Translations under genes and position numbers: made by a program | Shown: positions 24,690 through 33,204 of the stretch, piece after piece | Numbering within the stretch: the first letter of the stretch is position 1 | Layout: every line of letters begins with the position of its first letter | The notes under the pieces: generated by a model | The model's input: the letters and a program-made list of their open reading frames with translations, nothing else | The model's database searches: none | What the model was told of the DNA's origin: nothing | Assembly: GCF_022271435.1 (NCBI RefSeq) | Contig: NZ_JAFIQY010000033.1 | Location: 1 to 64,000, forward strand | DNA: 64,000 bases | Source: Streptomyces monomycini | GTDB taxonomy: Bacteria; Actinomycetota; Actinomycetes; Streptomycetales; Streptomycetaceae | Direction of reading: 5' to 3'

Positions 24690-25946
24690 ATGAGCACGGA
24701 GAAAACGGGCATAGCGGGTGCTGGCGAGGTCCGGGACGCGGTGCGGCCCGCGGACTCGCCGGTCGTCGGGTGGCTGCTCCGGCGGGCCCCGTGGCCCCTG
24801 TGGGCGGTGGCCGCCGCCCTGATGGGGGCGGTGATCTTCCATGTGCAGCGGCACAGCCCCACGGTCGGCATGGACAACGACTTCGTCGTGAAGGCGGCGC
24901 GGGCGCTGCTGGACGGTGACGCTCCGTATGCCGACAAGCGGTTCCTGTATCTGCCGAGCGCGGTGCTGGCCGCGGTGCCCGAGGCGCTGCTGTCCGCCGG
25001 GAAGCTGCGGCTGCTGGTGCCGGTGGTTGGGGTGGGGCTGGTGCTGCTGGGGTGGCTCGCCTCGCTGCGGATCTTCCGAATTCCCGTAGGGAGCCGGCTG
25101 GCGGCGCTCGGCGTGGTGGCCCTGGCGTTCTTCGAGCCGTTCCGCAACGTCGTGAACATCGGGAACTGGACGCTGGCCTCGGTGGCGGCGCTGCCCCTTG
25201 TGCTGCTGCTGGCGCTGCGCTCCCGGTGGACCGCCGCGGGCGCGGTCCTGGGGCTCGCGCTGGCGGTCAAGCCGATGCTGGCGCCGCTGCTGCTGCTCCT
25301 GGTCCTCGCGCGGCGGTGGCGGGCCCTCGCGGTGGCGGTGGCGGTGCCGGCCGTGGCGTCCGTACTGGCGGCGCTGGTGATGCCGCGCCCGGGCATGTTC
25401 TTCACCCGTACGCTGCCGTTCCTGCTGCATGGCCAGGACAGCTTCGCCCGCCCCTTCGACGCCTCGCCCGGGATGATCCTCACCCGGCTGGGCGTGCCCG
25501 AGACCGCGGCGTACGGAGTGGCCGCGGTCGCGGCGGTCGCGGGGACGGGCTGTGCGTGGCTGCGGTGGCGGCGCGGCGACCAGGGGGCGCAGCGGCTGGT
25601 GGAGACCGCCGCGATGCTGATGCTGGCGGCCTTCCTGGTGTCCCGGCCGTCCTTCGACCACTACCTGCTGGTGGTGCTGCCGCCGCTGGTCGCCTCCGTG
25701 GTGCTGCCGGGGTCGGCGGCCCGTACGGTCTGGTTCTGGATCGCCCTGGTGCCGCAGATCAGCGGGCTCTCCTGGCCGCACCTGGAGGGACTGCACCGGC
25801 GGGCCTTCAAGGACACGGTGATGCTGTGCACGGTGGCCGCCGTGCTGGCATGGACCTGCGTACGGCCGCGGGTACTGCGGGCGGTGGCTATCATGCCCAT
25901 GGGGCCCGAGGGCACGGATCGTACGCCGGTTCGGGACGTGTTTTGA
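24690..25946 (+). CDS. GT87-type (DUF2029) membrane glycosyltransferase
   Basis: 418 aa with about ten hydrophobic segments. A periplasmic-side acidic motif (MDNDFVVKAARALLDGDAPY) follows the first segment, and KRFLYLPSAVLA comes after it. This is the pattern of GT87/DUF2029 integral membrane enzymes, which in mycobacteria use polyprenyl-phosphate-mannose to mannosylate PIM and lipomannan. Donor and acceptor here are unknown. ATG 24690 follows TTAGAT by six bases and lacks a ribosome binding site, suggesting leaderless mRNA. The promoter of rplM begins at its stop codon. Confidence 0.8.
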   Translation: MSTEKTGIAGAGEVRDAVRPADSPVVGWLLRRAPWPLWAVAAALMGAVIFHVQRHSPTVGMDNDFVVKAARALLDGDAPYADKRFLYLPSAVLAAVPEALLSAGKLRLLVPVVGVGLVLLGWLASLRIFRIPVGSRLAALGVVALAFFEPFRNVVNIGNWTLASVAALPLVLLLALRSRWTAAGAVLGLALAVKPMLAPLLLLLVLARRWRALAVAVAVPAVASVLAALVMPRPGMFFTRTLPFLLHGQDSFARPFDASPGMILTRLGVPETAAYGVAAVAAVAGTGCAWLRWRRGDQGAQRLVETAAMLMLAAFLVSRPSFDHYLLVVLPPLVASVVLPGSAARTVWFWIALVPQISGLSWPHLEGLHRRAFKDTVMLCTVAAVLAWTCVRPRVLRAVAIMPMGPEGTDRTPVRDVF

Positions 25947-25972
25947 CCCGGCTGGGGGCGGCCCGGTATTCT
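25943..25972 (+). promoter_or_regulatory. rplM-rpsI promoter
   Basis: TTGACC (25943-25948), 18 bp and TATTCT (25967-25972) form a good HrdB-type promoter overlapping the stop codon of the glycosyltransferase gene. It gives a leader of about 170 nt before rplM. Confidence 0.65.
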
Positions 25973-26151
25973 GCCAGTTCGTTATGCGTATTGGCTTGCT
26001 CTATCTCACGTGAGGGGCCCTTACGCCGGTCCACCGGGCCGATGACCAGCGGCAGGAACCCGGGTTGCGTCACCCGCGGTGCCGCCAGTGCTGGAGATCG
26101 ACCGAGGTGACCAGTACAGGACCCTATTCACTGAAGAAGCGAAGGCTAACC

Positions 26152-26595
26152 GTGCGTACGTTCAGCCCCAAGCCCGGCGATGTCCAGCGCCAGTGGCACA
26201 TCATTGACGCGCAGGACGTTGTCCTGGGCCGTCTGGCCTCCCAGGCCGCGTCCCTCCTGAGGGGCAAGCACAAGCCGGTGTACGCGCCGCACGTCGACAC
26301 CGGTGACTTCGTCATCATCGTCAACGCCGACAAGGTGCACCTGTCCGGCAACAAGCGCAGCCAGAAGATGGCCTACCGCCACTCCGGCTTCCCGGGCGGT
26401 CTGCGCTCGGTGCGCTACGACGAGCTCCTCGAGAAGAACCCCGAGAAGGCCGTCGAGAAGGCCGTCAAGGGCATGCTCCCCAAGAACACCCTGGGCCGTC
26501 AGATGCTCTCGAAGCTGAAGGTCTACGCGGGCGCCGAGCACCCGCACGCTGCGCAGCAGCCGGTCCCGTTCGAGATCACCCAGGTCGCGCAGTAA
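26152..26595 (+). CDS. rplM: 50S ribosomal protein L13
   Basis: 147 aa. Early 50S assembly protein. MRTFSPKPGDVQRQWHIIDA, VLGRLAS and NTLGRQMLSKLKVYAGAEHPH are signatures. GTG 26152 follows AGCGAAGG. It pairs with rpsI as in most bacteria. Confidence 0.98.
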   Translation: MRTFSPKPGDVQRQWHIIDAQDVVLGRLASQAASLLRGKHKPVYAPHVDTGDFVIIVNADKVHLSGNKRSQKMAYRHSGFPGGLRSVRYDELLEKNPEKAVEKAVKGMLPKNTLGRQMLSKLKVYAGAEHPHAAQQPVPFEITQVAQ

Positions 26596-26636
26596 GTCCG
26601 GCCACCCCCTAAGACGAAGAGAATCTGAGGAGAATC

Positions 26637-27143
26637 GTGGCTGAGACCACCCCCGAGACCCCGCTGGACGAGGTCGAGGAGTACACCACCGAGACCGAGG
26701 TTCCGCTGGAGGGTGAGTACACCTCCGAGTCGCTCGCGTCGCGCTTCGGTGACCCGCAGCCGGCCGCCGGCCTGGGCCGTCGCAAGAACGCCATCGCCCG
26801 CGTGCGGATCATCCCCGGCTCCGGCCAGTGGAAGATCAACGGCCGCACCCTTGAGGGTTACTTCCCGAACAAGGTGCACCAGCAGGAAGTCAACGAGCCC
26901 TTCAAGGTGCTCGAGCTCGACAACCGCTACGACGTGGTGGCCCGCATCTCCGGCGGCGGCATCTCCGGCCAGGCCGGTGCGCTGCGCCTGGGCGTGGCCC
27001 GTGCGCTGAACGAGGCGGACGAGGACAACAACCGCGGCCCGCTGAAGAAGGCCGGCTTCCTCAAGCGCGACGACCGTGCGGTCGAGCGCAAGAAGGCCGG
27101 TCTGAAGAAGGCCCGCAAGGCGCCGCAGTACAGCAAGCGCTAA
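26637..27143 (+). CDS. rpsI: 30S ribosomal protein S9
   Basis: 168 aa. S9 reaches the P-site tRNA with its C-terminal Lys/Arg tail (KKARKAPQYSKR), which is intact. The core GRRKNAIARVRIIPGSG follows an acidic N-terminal extension of about 40 aa typical of actinomycetes. GTG 26637 has GAGGAGAATC upstream. Confidence 0.98.
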   Translation: MAETTPETPLDEVEEYTTETEVPLEGEYTSESLASRFGDPQPAAGLGRRKNAIARVRIIPGSGQWKINGRTLEGYFPNKVHQQEVNEPFKVLELDNRYDVVARISGGGISGQAGALRLGVARALNEADEDNNRGPLKKAGFLKRDDRAVERKKAGLKKARKAPQYSKR

Positions 27144-27174
27144 TTGCCGCTCGGCTGCTCGCGCAGCTCTTGGC

Positions 27175-27213
27175 GAACGCCCCGGTGGCACGATCCGTGC
27201 TGCCGGGGCGTTC
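27175..27213 (+). terminator. terminator after rpsI
   Basis: GAACGCCCCGG (27175-27185) and CCGGGGCGTTC (27203-27213) form a perfect 11-bp stem. The loop contains a second small stem (GCACG/CGTGC). It lies 31 bp after the S9 stop. Confidence 0.8.
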
Positions 27214-27285
27214 GGCTATCCGGGACCAGCGGCGTATACCTGGACGCAATGCCCTGGTCCACGTACATCAACTCGGAGGACACCA

Positions 27286-28644
27286 GTGGGACGACTCTTC
27301 GGCACGGACGGTGTGCGCGGTGTCGCCAACGCGGATCTCACGGCGGAGCTGGCGCTCGGTCTGTCGGTCGCGGCGGCGCACGTGCTCGCGGAAGCCGGCA
27401 CGTTTGCGGGGCATCGGCCGGTGGCCGTGGTCGGCCGCGATCCGCGGGCGTCGGGGGAGTTCCTGGAGGCCGCCGTGGTCGCGGGCCTGGCCAGCGCGGG
27501 TGTGGACGTCCTGCGGGTGGGTGTGCTGCCGACCCCGGCCGTGGCGTACCTGACCGGCTCGCTCGGCGCGGACCTGGGCGTGATGCTCTCCGCCAGCCAC
27601 AACCCGATGCCCGACAACGGCATCAAGTTCTTCGCCCGCGGCGGCCACAAGCTTGCCGACGAGCTGGAGGACCGCATCGAGCGCACGTACCGCTCGCACA
27701 GCTCCGGCGAGCCGTGGGACCGGCCGACCGGCGCCGGCGTGGGCCGGGTCAAGGACTACGACCAGGGCTTTGACAACTACGTCGCGCACCTGGTGGGCGT
27801 ACTGCCCAACCGCCTGGACGGCCTGAAGGTCGTCATCGACGGCGCGCACGGCGCGGCCTCCCGCGTCTCCCCGGAGGCGTTCGCGCGGGCCGGTGCCGAG
27901 GTCGTCACCATCGGCGCCGACCCCGACGGCCTGAACATCAACGACGACTGCGGCTCCACCCACCTGTCCGGCCTGTGCGCCGCGGTGGTCGAGCACGGCG
28001 CGGACCTCGGCGTGGCGCACGACGGCGACGCGGACCGCTGCCTGGCGGTGGACCGCGACGGCAACGAGATCGACGGCGACCAGATCCTGGCCGTCCTCGC
28101 CCTCGGGATGCGCGAGGCGGGCACGCTGCGCAAGGACACCGTCGTGGCGACCGTGATGTCCAACCTGGGCTTCAAGCTGGCCATGGAGCGCGAGGGCCTG
28201 ACCTTCGTCCAGACGGCGGTCGGCGACCGGTACGTCCTGGAGGAGATGAAGGCCGGCGGCTTCGCGCTCGGCGGCGAGCAGTCCGGGCACGTCATCGCGC
28301 TGGACCACGCGACGACCGGCGACGGCACGCTCACCGGCCTGATGCTGGCCGCCCGCGTCGCGGCGACCGGCCGCCCGCTGAGCGAGCTGGCGGGCGTCAT
28401 GCAGCGCCTGCCGCAGGTACTGGTCAACGTGCCGGACGTGGACAAGTCCCGGGTCGGCACGTCGCCGGAGGTCACCTCGGCCGTCGCGGAGGCGGAGCGC
28501 GAGCTGGGCACCACCGGCCGCGTCCTGCTGCGCCCCTCGGGCACGGAGCCGCTGGTGCGCGTCATGGTCGAGGCCGCCGACATCGAGCAGGCGGGGGCCG
28601 TGGCCGGCCGTCTGGCGGATGTGGTGAAGTCGGCGCTCGGCTGA
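27286..28644 (+). CDS. glmM: phosphoglucosamine mutase
   Basis: 452 aa. Converts glucosamine-6-phosphate to glucosamine-1-phosphate for UDP-GlcNAc and peptidoglycan. Catalytic S104 is in SASHNP, the Mg-binding loop is DGDADR (about 246-251) and phosphate binding is RPSGTEPLVRV near the C-terminus. The start MGRLFGTDGVRG is standard, with CTCGGAGGACACC upstream. It acts directly after GlmS, encoded 2.2 kb downstream. Confidence 0.98.
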   Translation: MGRLFGTDGVRGVANADLTAELALGLSVAAAHVLAEAGTFAGHRPVAVVGRDPRASGEFLEAAVVAGLASAGVDVLRVGVLPTPAVAYLTGSLGADLGVMLSASHNPMPDNGIKFFARGGHKLADELEDRIERTYRSHSSGEPWDRPTGAGVGRVKDYDQGFDNYVAHLVGVLPNRLDGLKVVIDGAHGAASRVSPEAFARAGAEVVTIGADPDGLNINDDCGSTHLSGLCAAVVEHGADLGVAHDGDADRCLAVDRDGNEIDGDQILAVLALGMREAGTLRKDTVVATVMSNLGFKLAMEREGLTFVQTAVGDRYVLEEMKAGGFALGGEQSGHVIALDHATTGDGTLTGLMLAARVAATGRPLSELAGVMQRLPQVLVNVPDVDKSRVGTSPEVTSAVAEAERELGTTGRVLLRPSGTEPLVRVMVEAADIEQAGAVAGRLADVVKSALG

Positions 28645-28654
28645 CACCGGCCGG

Positions 28655-29581
28655 TCAGCGCTGCCGCTGCCTGGCCCAGAAGAGCTTCTGGGCCAGCAGC
28701 GTCAGCGTGCCCGCGACGACGATGCCGGCCAGGTTCAGCAGGAGTTGTTCCGTGGAGCCCCACGCCTGCTTGTACGAGCGGTAGCCGAAGGCGACGGCGG
28801 CGTTGGCGGCGGCCGGGACGGTGGTGACCGAGATCGCCACGCCGACCAGCGCGCCGGACTTCGCCGAGGTCAGCGAGAGGACACCGGCGATTCCGGCGAG
28901 GACGGCGACCACGAACGAGAACCAGTCCGGCCGGTAGATGAAGTTCGTGTTCGGGCGGTCCGCCGTCAGCGCCCCGGCGTCGAAGAGCCCCACCGCGTCC
29001 ATGAACAGGCTGAAGCCCACCGTCGCCGCCATCGCCACCGCGAAGCCCACGACCAGTGCCAGCAGGGAGCGCCAGGCCAGCCGGGGCGCGCGGCGCACCA
29101 GGGCGGTGCAGACGCCGGCCAGCGGGCCGAACTCCGGGCCGACGGCCATCGCGCCGACGATCAGGATCGCGTTGTCCAGCACCACGCCGCAGGCCGCGAT
29201 CATCGTGGCGAGCGTCAGGAACGCCAGATAGGTGACGGAGAGCGTGGACTCCTCGTGGGTGGCGTCGGCCAGCGACTCCCACAGCACGGCGTCCGCGCCC
29301 TCGCCGGGCGCGTCCTTCTCCGCCGTGTCCGCGCGGGTGGACAGGGACAGGTCGATGTTCTCGACGGCGATCGAGCCGTCCCGGTCGATGCCGAGCGCCC
29401 GCAGCTCGTGCAGCAGGCCGTCAGCGGCCTCACGGGCCACGTCGCACAGGATCACGTCCCCGCGCGGTTCGCGCGCGGCGCCGGTCAGGACGGCGAGGTG
29501 GGTGGTGCCGACGGTGTTCTCCACCAGGTGCAGCACGGCCTGCGTACGGCAGGCGGGAACGATCATGCGCAGGTGCAGCAC
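28655..29581 (-). CDS. DUF389 family membrane protein
   Basis: 308 aa. An N-terminal soluble alpha/beta domain (1 to about 100, VPACRTQAVLHLVENTVGTTHLAVL) is followed by six or so membrane helices with the DUF389 hallmarks ILIVGAMAVGPEFGPL and SAKSGALVGVAISVTTVPAAAN. Function of the family is not established. GTG 29581 has GAGAGGTACACC upstream. It is convergent with glmM, only 10 bp apart, and an imperfect GCTGAC/GTCAGC dyad covers both stops. Confidence 0.85.
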   Translation of the reverse strand: MLHLRMIVPACRTQAVLHLVENTVGTTHLAVLTGAAREPRGDVILCDVAREAADGLLHELRALGIDRDGSIAVENIDLSLSTRADTAEKDAPGEGADAVLWESLADATHEESTLSVTYLAFLTLATMIAACGVVLDNAILIVGAMAVGPEFGPLAGVCTALVRRAPRLAWRSLLALVVGFAVAMAATVGFSLFMDAVGLFDAGALTADRPNTNFIYRPDWFSFVVAVLAGIAGVLSLTSAKSGALVGVAISVTTVPAAANAAVAFGYRSYKQAWGSTEQLLLNLAGIVVAGTLTLLAQKLFWARQRQR

Positions 29582-29617
29582 GGTGTACCTCTCGTGGAAG
29601 GCGGCGGATCGCCGTCG

Positions 29618-30616
29618 TCAGAGCTTGCGCAAGGACAGCCGCTGCACCTTGTGGTCGGGCCCCTTGCGCAGCACGAGGTTGGCACGGCCGCGGGTCGGTG
29701 CGACGTTCTGTTCCAGGTTGGGCTTGTTGACGGTGCGCCAGATCATCCGCGCATAGTCGAGGGCTTCCTCCTCGGAGACCTGGGTGTACTTGCGGAAGTA
29801 CGAGAACGGGTTCTGGAAGGCGGTCTCGCGCAGTTTGCGGAACCGGCCCAGGTACCAGCGCTCGATGTCCTCCGTGCGGGCGTCCACGTACACCGAGAAG
29901 TCGAAGAAGTCCGCGAGGCCCAGGCGGGTGCGTCCGTCCTTGCCGGGCAGGGCGGGCTGGAGGACGTTCAGGCCCTCGACGATCAGGATGTCGGGCCGGT
30001 GCACGGTCAGCCGTTCGCCGGGCACGATGTCGTAGATCAGGTGGGAGTAGACCGGGGCGCTGACCTCGGCCTTCCCGGACTTCACATCGGCGACGAAGCG
30101 GGTCAGGGCGCGGCGGTCGTACGACTCGGGGAAGCCCTTGCGGGACATCAGGCCGCGGCGGTGCAGTTCGGCGTTGGGGAACAGGAAGCCGTCGGTGGTG
30201 ACCAGTTCGACGCGCGGGTGCTCCGGCCAGCGGGCCAGCAGTGCCTGGAGGAGCCGGGCGGTGGTGGACTTGCCGACCGCCACGCTGCCCGCGACCCCTA
30301 TGACGAACGGTGTGCCGGGCTGCGCGCCGTGGCCGCCGCCCGCGTCACCGAGGAAGGTGTTCAGCGCGCCGCGCAGGTTGCTGGAGGCGCCCACGTACAG
30401 GTTGAGCAGGCGGGACAGCGGGAGGTAGACGTCGCGTACCTCGTCCAGGTCGATCACGTCGCCCAGGCCGCGCAGCCGCTCGACCTCCTCGGCGGTCAGC
30501 GGCAGCGGGGTCTTCTCCCGCAGGGCGCTCCACTCGGCGCGCGTCAGGTCGACGTACGGCGAGCGCTCGGCGCGGCGGCGGTGCTGCGACTCGGTCGGCT
30601 CTGTGGTGAGGGGCAC
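29618..30616 (-). CDS. coaA: type I pantothenate kinase
   Basis: 332 aa. Phosphorylates pantothenate, the first step of coenzyme A synthesis. P-loop GVAGSVAVGKST (about 104-115), LVTTDGFLFPN and YSHLIYDIVPGE are typical of the CoaA class. GTG start at 30616; the next in-frame options lie deeper in conserved sequence. Divergent from glmS with a 194-bp gap. Confidence 0.96.
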   Translation of the reverse strand: MPLTTEPTESQHRRRAERSPYVDLTRAEWSALREKTPLPLTAEEVERLRGLGDVIDLDEVRDVYLPLSRLLNLYVGASSNLRGALNTFLGDAGGGHGAQPGTPFVIGVAGSVAVGKSTTARLLQALLARWPEHPRVELVTTDGFLFPNAELHRRGLMSRKGFPESYDRRALTRFVADVKSGKAEVSAPVYSHLIYDIVPGERLTVHRPDILIVEGLNVLQPALPGKDGRTRLGLADFFDFSVYVDARTEDIERWYLGRFRKLRETAFQNPFSYFRKYTQVSEEEALDYARMIWRTVNKPNLEQNVAPTRGRANLVLRKGPDHKVQRLSLRKL

Positions 30617-30810
30617 GCGCCCATTGTCCGCAGGCGCGGGGGCCGGTTCACCCCGGGGTGGGGTTGTGGCCGCCCGGTCCGCGTGTCGCGCGTACGGGGC
30701 ACGGCGGTCCCGGGCGGCGCGCGTGGCGGCGGAGGGTGCGGGTCCGGTGCGCGGCGCCGTTGGCCGGATGGCGCGCGGGGCGGGCTCGCGCGGCCCCGTA
30801 GGCTGCCCTC

Positions 30811-32658
30811 ATGTGCGGAATCGTGGGGTATGCGGGCGGCCGGTCCGCCCTGGACGTCGTGCTCACCGGGCTGAAGCGGCTGGAGTACCGCGGCTACGAC
30901 TCGGCCGGGGTGGCCGTGCTCGCCGACGGCGGGCTGGCGGCGGCCAAGAAGGCCGGCAAACTCGCCAATCTGGACAAGGAACTGGCCGACCGTCCGCTGC
31001 CGGCCGGTACGACCGGGATCGGGCACACCCGGTGGGCCACGCACGGCGCGCCGACCGACACCAACGCCCACCCGCATCTGGACAACGCCGGGCGGGTCGC
31101 CGTCGTCCACAACGGCATCATCGAGAACTTCGCGGCCCTGCGCGCGGAACTGGCGGAGCGCGGCCACACGCTGGGCTCCGAGACGGACACCGAGGTCGTC
31201 GGACACCTGCTGGCGGAGAACTTCTCCTCCTGCGGGGACCTGGCCGAGGCGATGCGCCAGGTGTGCCGCCGGCTGGAGGGCGCGTTCACGCTGGTCGCGG
31301 TGCACGCGGACGCGCCGGACGTGGTGGTGGGCGCGCGCCGCAACTCCCCGCTGGTGGTGGGCATCGGCGAGGACGAGGCGTTCCTGGCGTCGGACGTGGC
31401 GGCGTTCATCTCGTACACCCGTGAGGCCGTCGAACTGGGCCAGGACCAGGTCGTGGAGGTGCGCCGGGACGGGGTGACGGTCACCGGCTTCGACGGCGCG
31501 CCGGGCGAGGTGCGGAACTTCCACGTGGACTGGGACGCGTCGGCCGCCGAGAAGGGCGGCTACGACTACTTCATGCTCAAGGAGATCGCCGAGCAGCCGA
31601 AGGCCGTCGCCGACACGCTGCTGGGCCGGGTGGGCGAGTCCGGGGTGCTCTCGCTGGACGAGGTCCGCATCGAGGACTCGGTGCTGCGCGAGGCCACCAA
31701 GGTGGTGATAGTGGCCTGCGGCACCGCCTTCCACGCCGGGATGATCGCCAAGTACGCGATCGAGCACTGGACGCGCATCCCCTGCGAGGTGGAGCTGGCC
31801 AGCGAGTTCCGCTACCGCGACCCGATCCTGGACCCGCGCACCCTGGTCGTCGCCATCTCGCAGTCCGGCGAGACGATGGACACCCTGATGGCCGTACGGC
31901 ACGCCCGTGAGCAGGGCGCGAAGGTGCTCGCGGTGTGCAACACCAACGGCTCGACGATTCCCCGCGAGTCGGACGCGGTGCTCTACACGCACGCGGGTCC
32001 CGAGGTCGCGGTCGCCTCGACCAAGGCGTTCCTGACGCAGCTGGTGGCCTGCTACCTCCTCGCGCTGTACCTGGGCCAGGTGCGCGGCACCCAGTGGGGT
32101 GACGAGATCCGGGCGGTGGTGCGCGAACTGGCCGCGATCGGCACCCAGGTCGACCAGGTCCTGGGGACGATGGAGCCGGTACGGGAGCTGGCGCGCGGCC
32201 TCGCGGAGAAGAACACGGTGCTCTTCCTCGGGCGGCACGTGGGCTATCCCGTCGCCCTGGAGGGCGCGCTGAAGCTCAAGGAACTCGCGTACATGCACGC
32301 GGAGGGCTTCGCGGCGGGCGAGCTGAAGCACGGGCCGATCGCGCTGATCGAGGAGGGCGTGCCGGTCGTCGTGGTCGTGCCGTCGCCGCGCGGCCGGTCC
32401 GTGCTGTACGACAAGATCGTCTCCAACATCCAGGAGATCCGGGCCCGGGGCGCGCTCACCATCGTCATCGCCGAGGAGGGGGACGAGACGGTCGTCCCGT
32501 ACGCGGACCACCTGGTGCGCGTCCCGCGCACGCCCACCCTGCTCCAGCCGATGGTCACCACCGTGCCGCTCCAGGTCTTCGCCTGCGAACTGGCCACCGC
32601 CCGCGGCAACGAGGTCGACCAGCCGCGCAACCTCGCCAAGTCGGTGACCGTCGAATGA
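30811..32658 (+). CDS. glmS: glutamine-fructose-6-phosphate aminotransferase
   Basis: 615 aa. Makes glucosamine-6-phosphate from fructose-6-phosphate and Gln. Nucleophile C2 (MCGIVGY), glutaminase motifs (GHTRWATHGAP, HNGIIEN) and two SIS domains (IVACGTAFHAG; SQSGETMDT; FLGRHVGYPVALEGALKLKE) are complete, as is the C-terminal QPRNLAKSVTVE. TAGGCT ends six bases before ATG 30811 and there is no ribosome binding site, suggesting a leaderless transcript. The last four bases overlap acpS (ATGA). Confidence 0.97.
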   Translation: MCGIVGYAGGRSALDVVLTGLKRLEYRGYDSAGVAVLADGGLAAAKKAGKLANLDKELADRPLPAGTTGIGHTRWATHGAPTDTNAHPHLDNAGRVAVVHNGIIENFAALRAELAERGHTLGSETDTEVVGHLLAENFSSCGDLAEAMRQVCRRLEGAFTLVAVHADAPDVVVGARRNSPLVVGIGEDEAFLASDVAAFISYTREAVELGQDQVVEVRRDGVTVTGFDGAPGEVRNFHVDWDASAAEKGGYDYFMLKEIAEQPKAVADTLLGRVGESGVLSLDEVRIEDSVLREATKVVIVACGTAFHAGMIAKYAIEHWTRIPCEVELASEFRYRDPILDPRTLVVAISQSGETMDTLMAVRHAREQGAKVLAVCNTNGSTIPRESDAVLYTHAGPEVAVASTKAFLTQLVACYLLALYLGQVRGTQWGDEIRAVVRELAAIGTQVDQVLGTMEPVRELARGLAEKNTVLFLGRHVGYPVALEGALKLKELAYMHAEGFAAGELKHGPIALIEEGVPVVVVVPSPRGRSVLYDKIVSNIQEIRARGALTIVIAEEGDETVVPYADHLVRVPRTPTLLQPMVTTVPLQVFACELATARGNEVDQPRNLAKSVTVE

Positions 32659-33023
32659 TCATCGGGGTGGGGATCGACGTCGCCGAGATCGACCGGTTCG
32701 CGGCGGCGCTGGAGCGCACCCCGGACATGGCGACGCGGCTGTTCGTCGAACGGGAGCTGACGCTGCCCAGCGGCGAGCGCCGGGGCATCGCCTCGCTCGC
32801 CGCGCGGTTCGCGGCCAAGGAGGCGGTGGCCAAGGCGCTGGGGGCGCCGGCCGGGCTGCGGTGGACGGACGCGGAGGTGGCGGTGCTGGATTCCGGGCAG
32901 CCGATACTCAAGATCCGCGGGACGGTCGCGGAGCGCGCGGCGGAACTCGGCGTGCGGTCCTGGCACGTGTCGCTCAGTCATGACGCGGGTGTGGCTTCGG
33001 CGGTGGTGATCGCGGAGGGGTGA
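32655..33023 (+). CDS. acpS: holo-[acyl-carrier-protein] synthase
   Basis: 122 aa. Transfers 4'-phosphopantetheine from CoA to acyl carrier proteins. GVGIDVAEIDRF (Mg/CoA binding) at residues 4-15 and RFAAKEAVAKALG near 53-65 are the AcpS motifs. ATGA overlap with glmS indicates coupling. Confidence 0.96.
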   Translation: MIIGVGIDVAEIDRFAAALERTPDMATRLFVERELTLPSGERRGIASLAARFAAKEAVAKALGAPAGLRWTDAEVAVLDSGQPILKIRGTVAERAAELGVRSWHVSLSHDAGVASAVVIAEG

Positions 33024-33204
33024 GCGGCGGGCGGCCGGACCGGGTGCCTGCCCGTACGCCGGGCCCCTATCCGGACGGACGGACGGTCGTCGGCCGGGCC
33101 GTGCGCGTATCCGTCGCGCGGCGCCGCTCCCGTGTCCGTACGCGCCGCCGTCGGCCGGGCGAGCCGGGAGGAATGCCCGCGCCGTCCGGGGTGAGACTGG
33201 GGGC

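Noticed and set aside
28640..28659. Dyad at the glmM/DUF389 stops as a bidirectional terminator
   Set aside because: Only an interrupted six-pair GCTGAC/GTCAGC match; too weak to list as a feature.
26637..32511. Several minus-strand frames of 450-650 codons opposite glmM and glmS
   Set aside because: Repeats of Arg/Gly/Asp/His without domains, antisense to well-identified genes.
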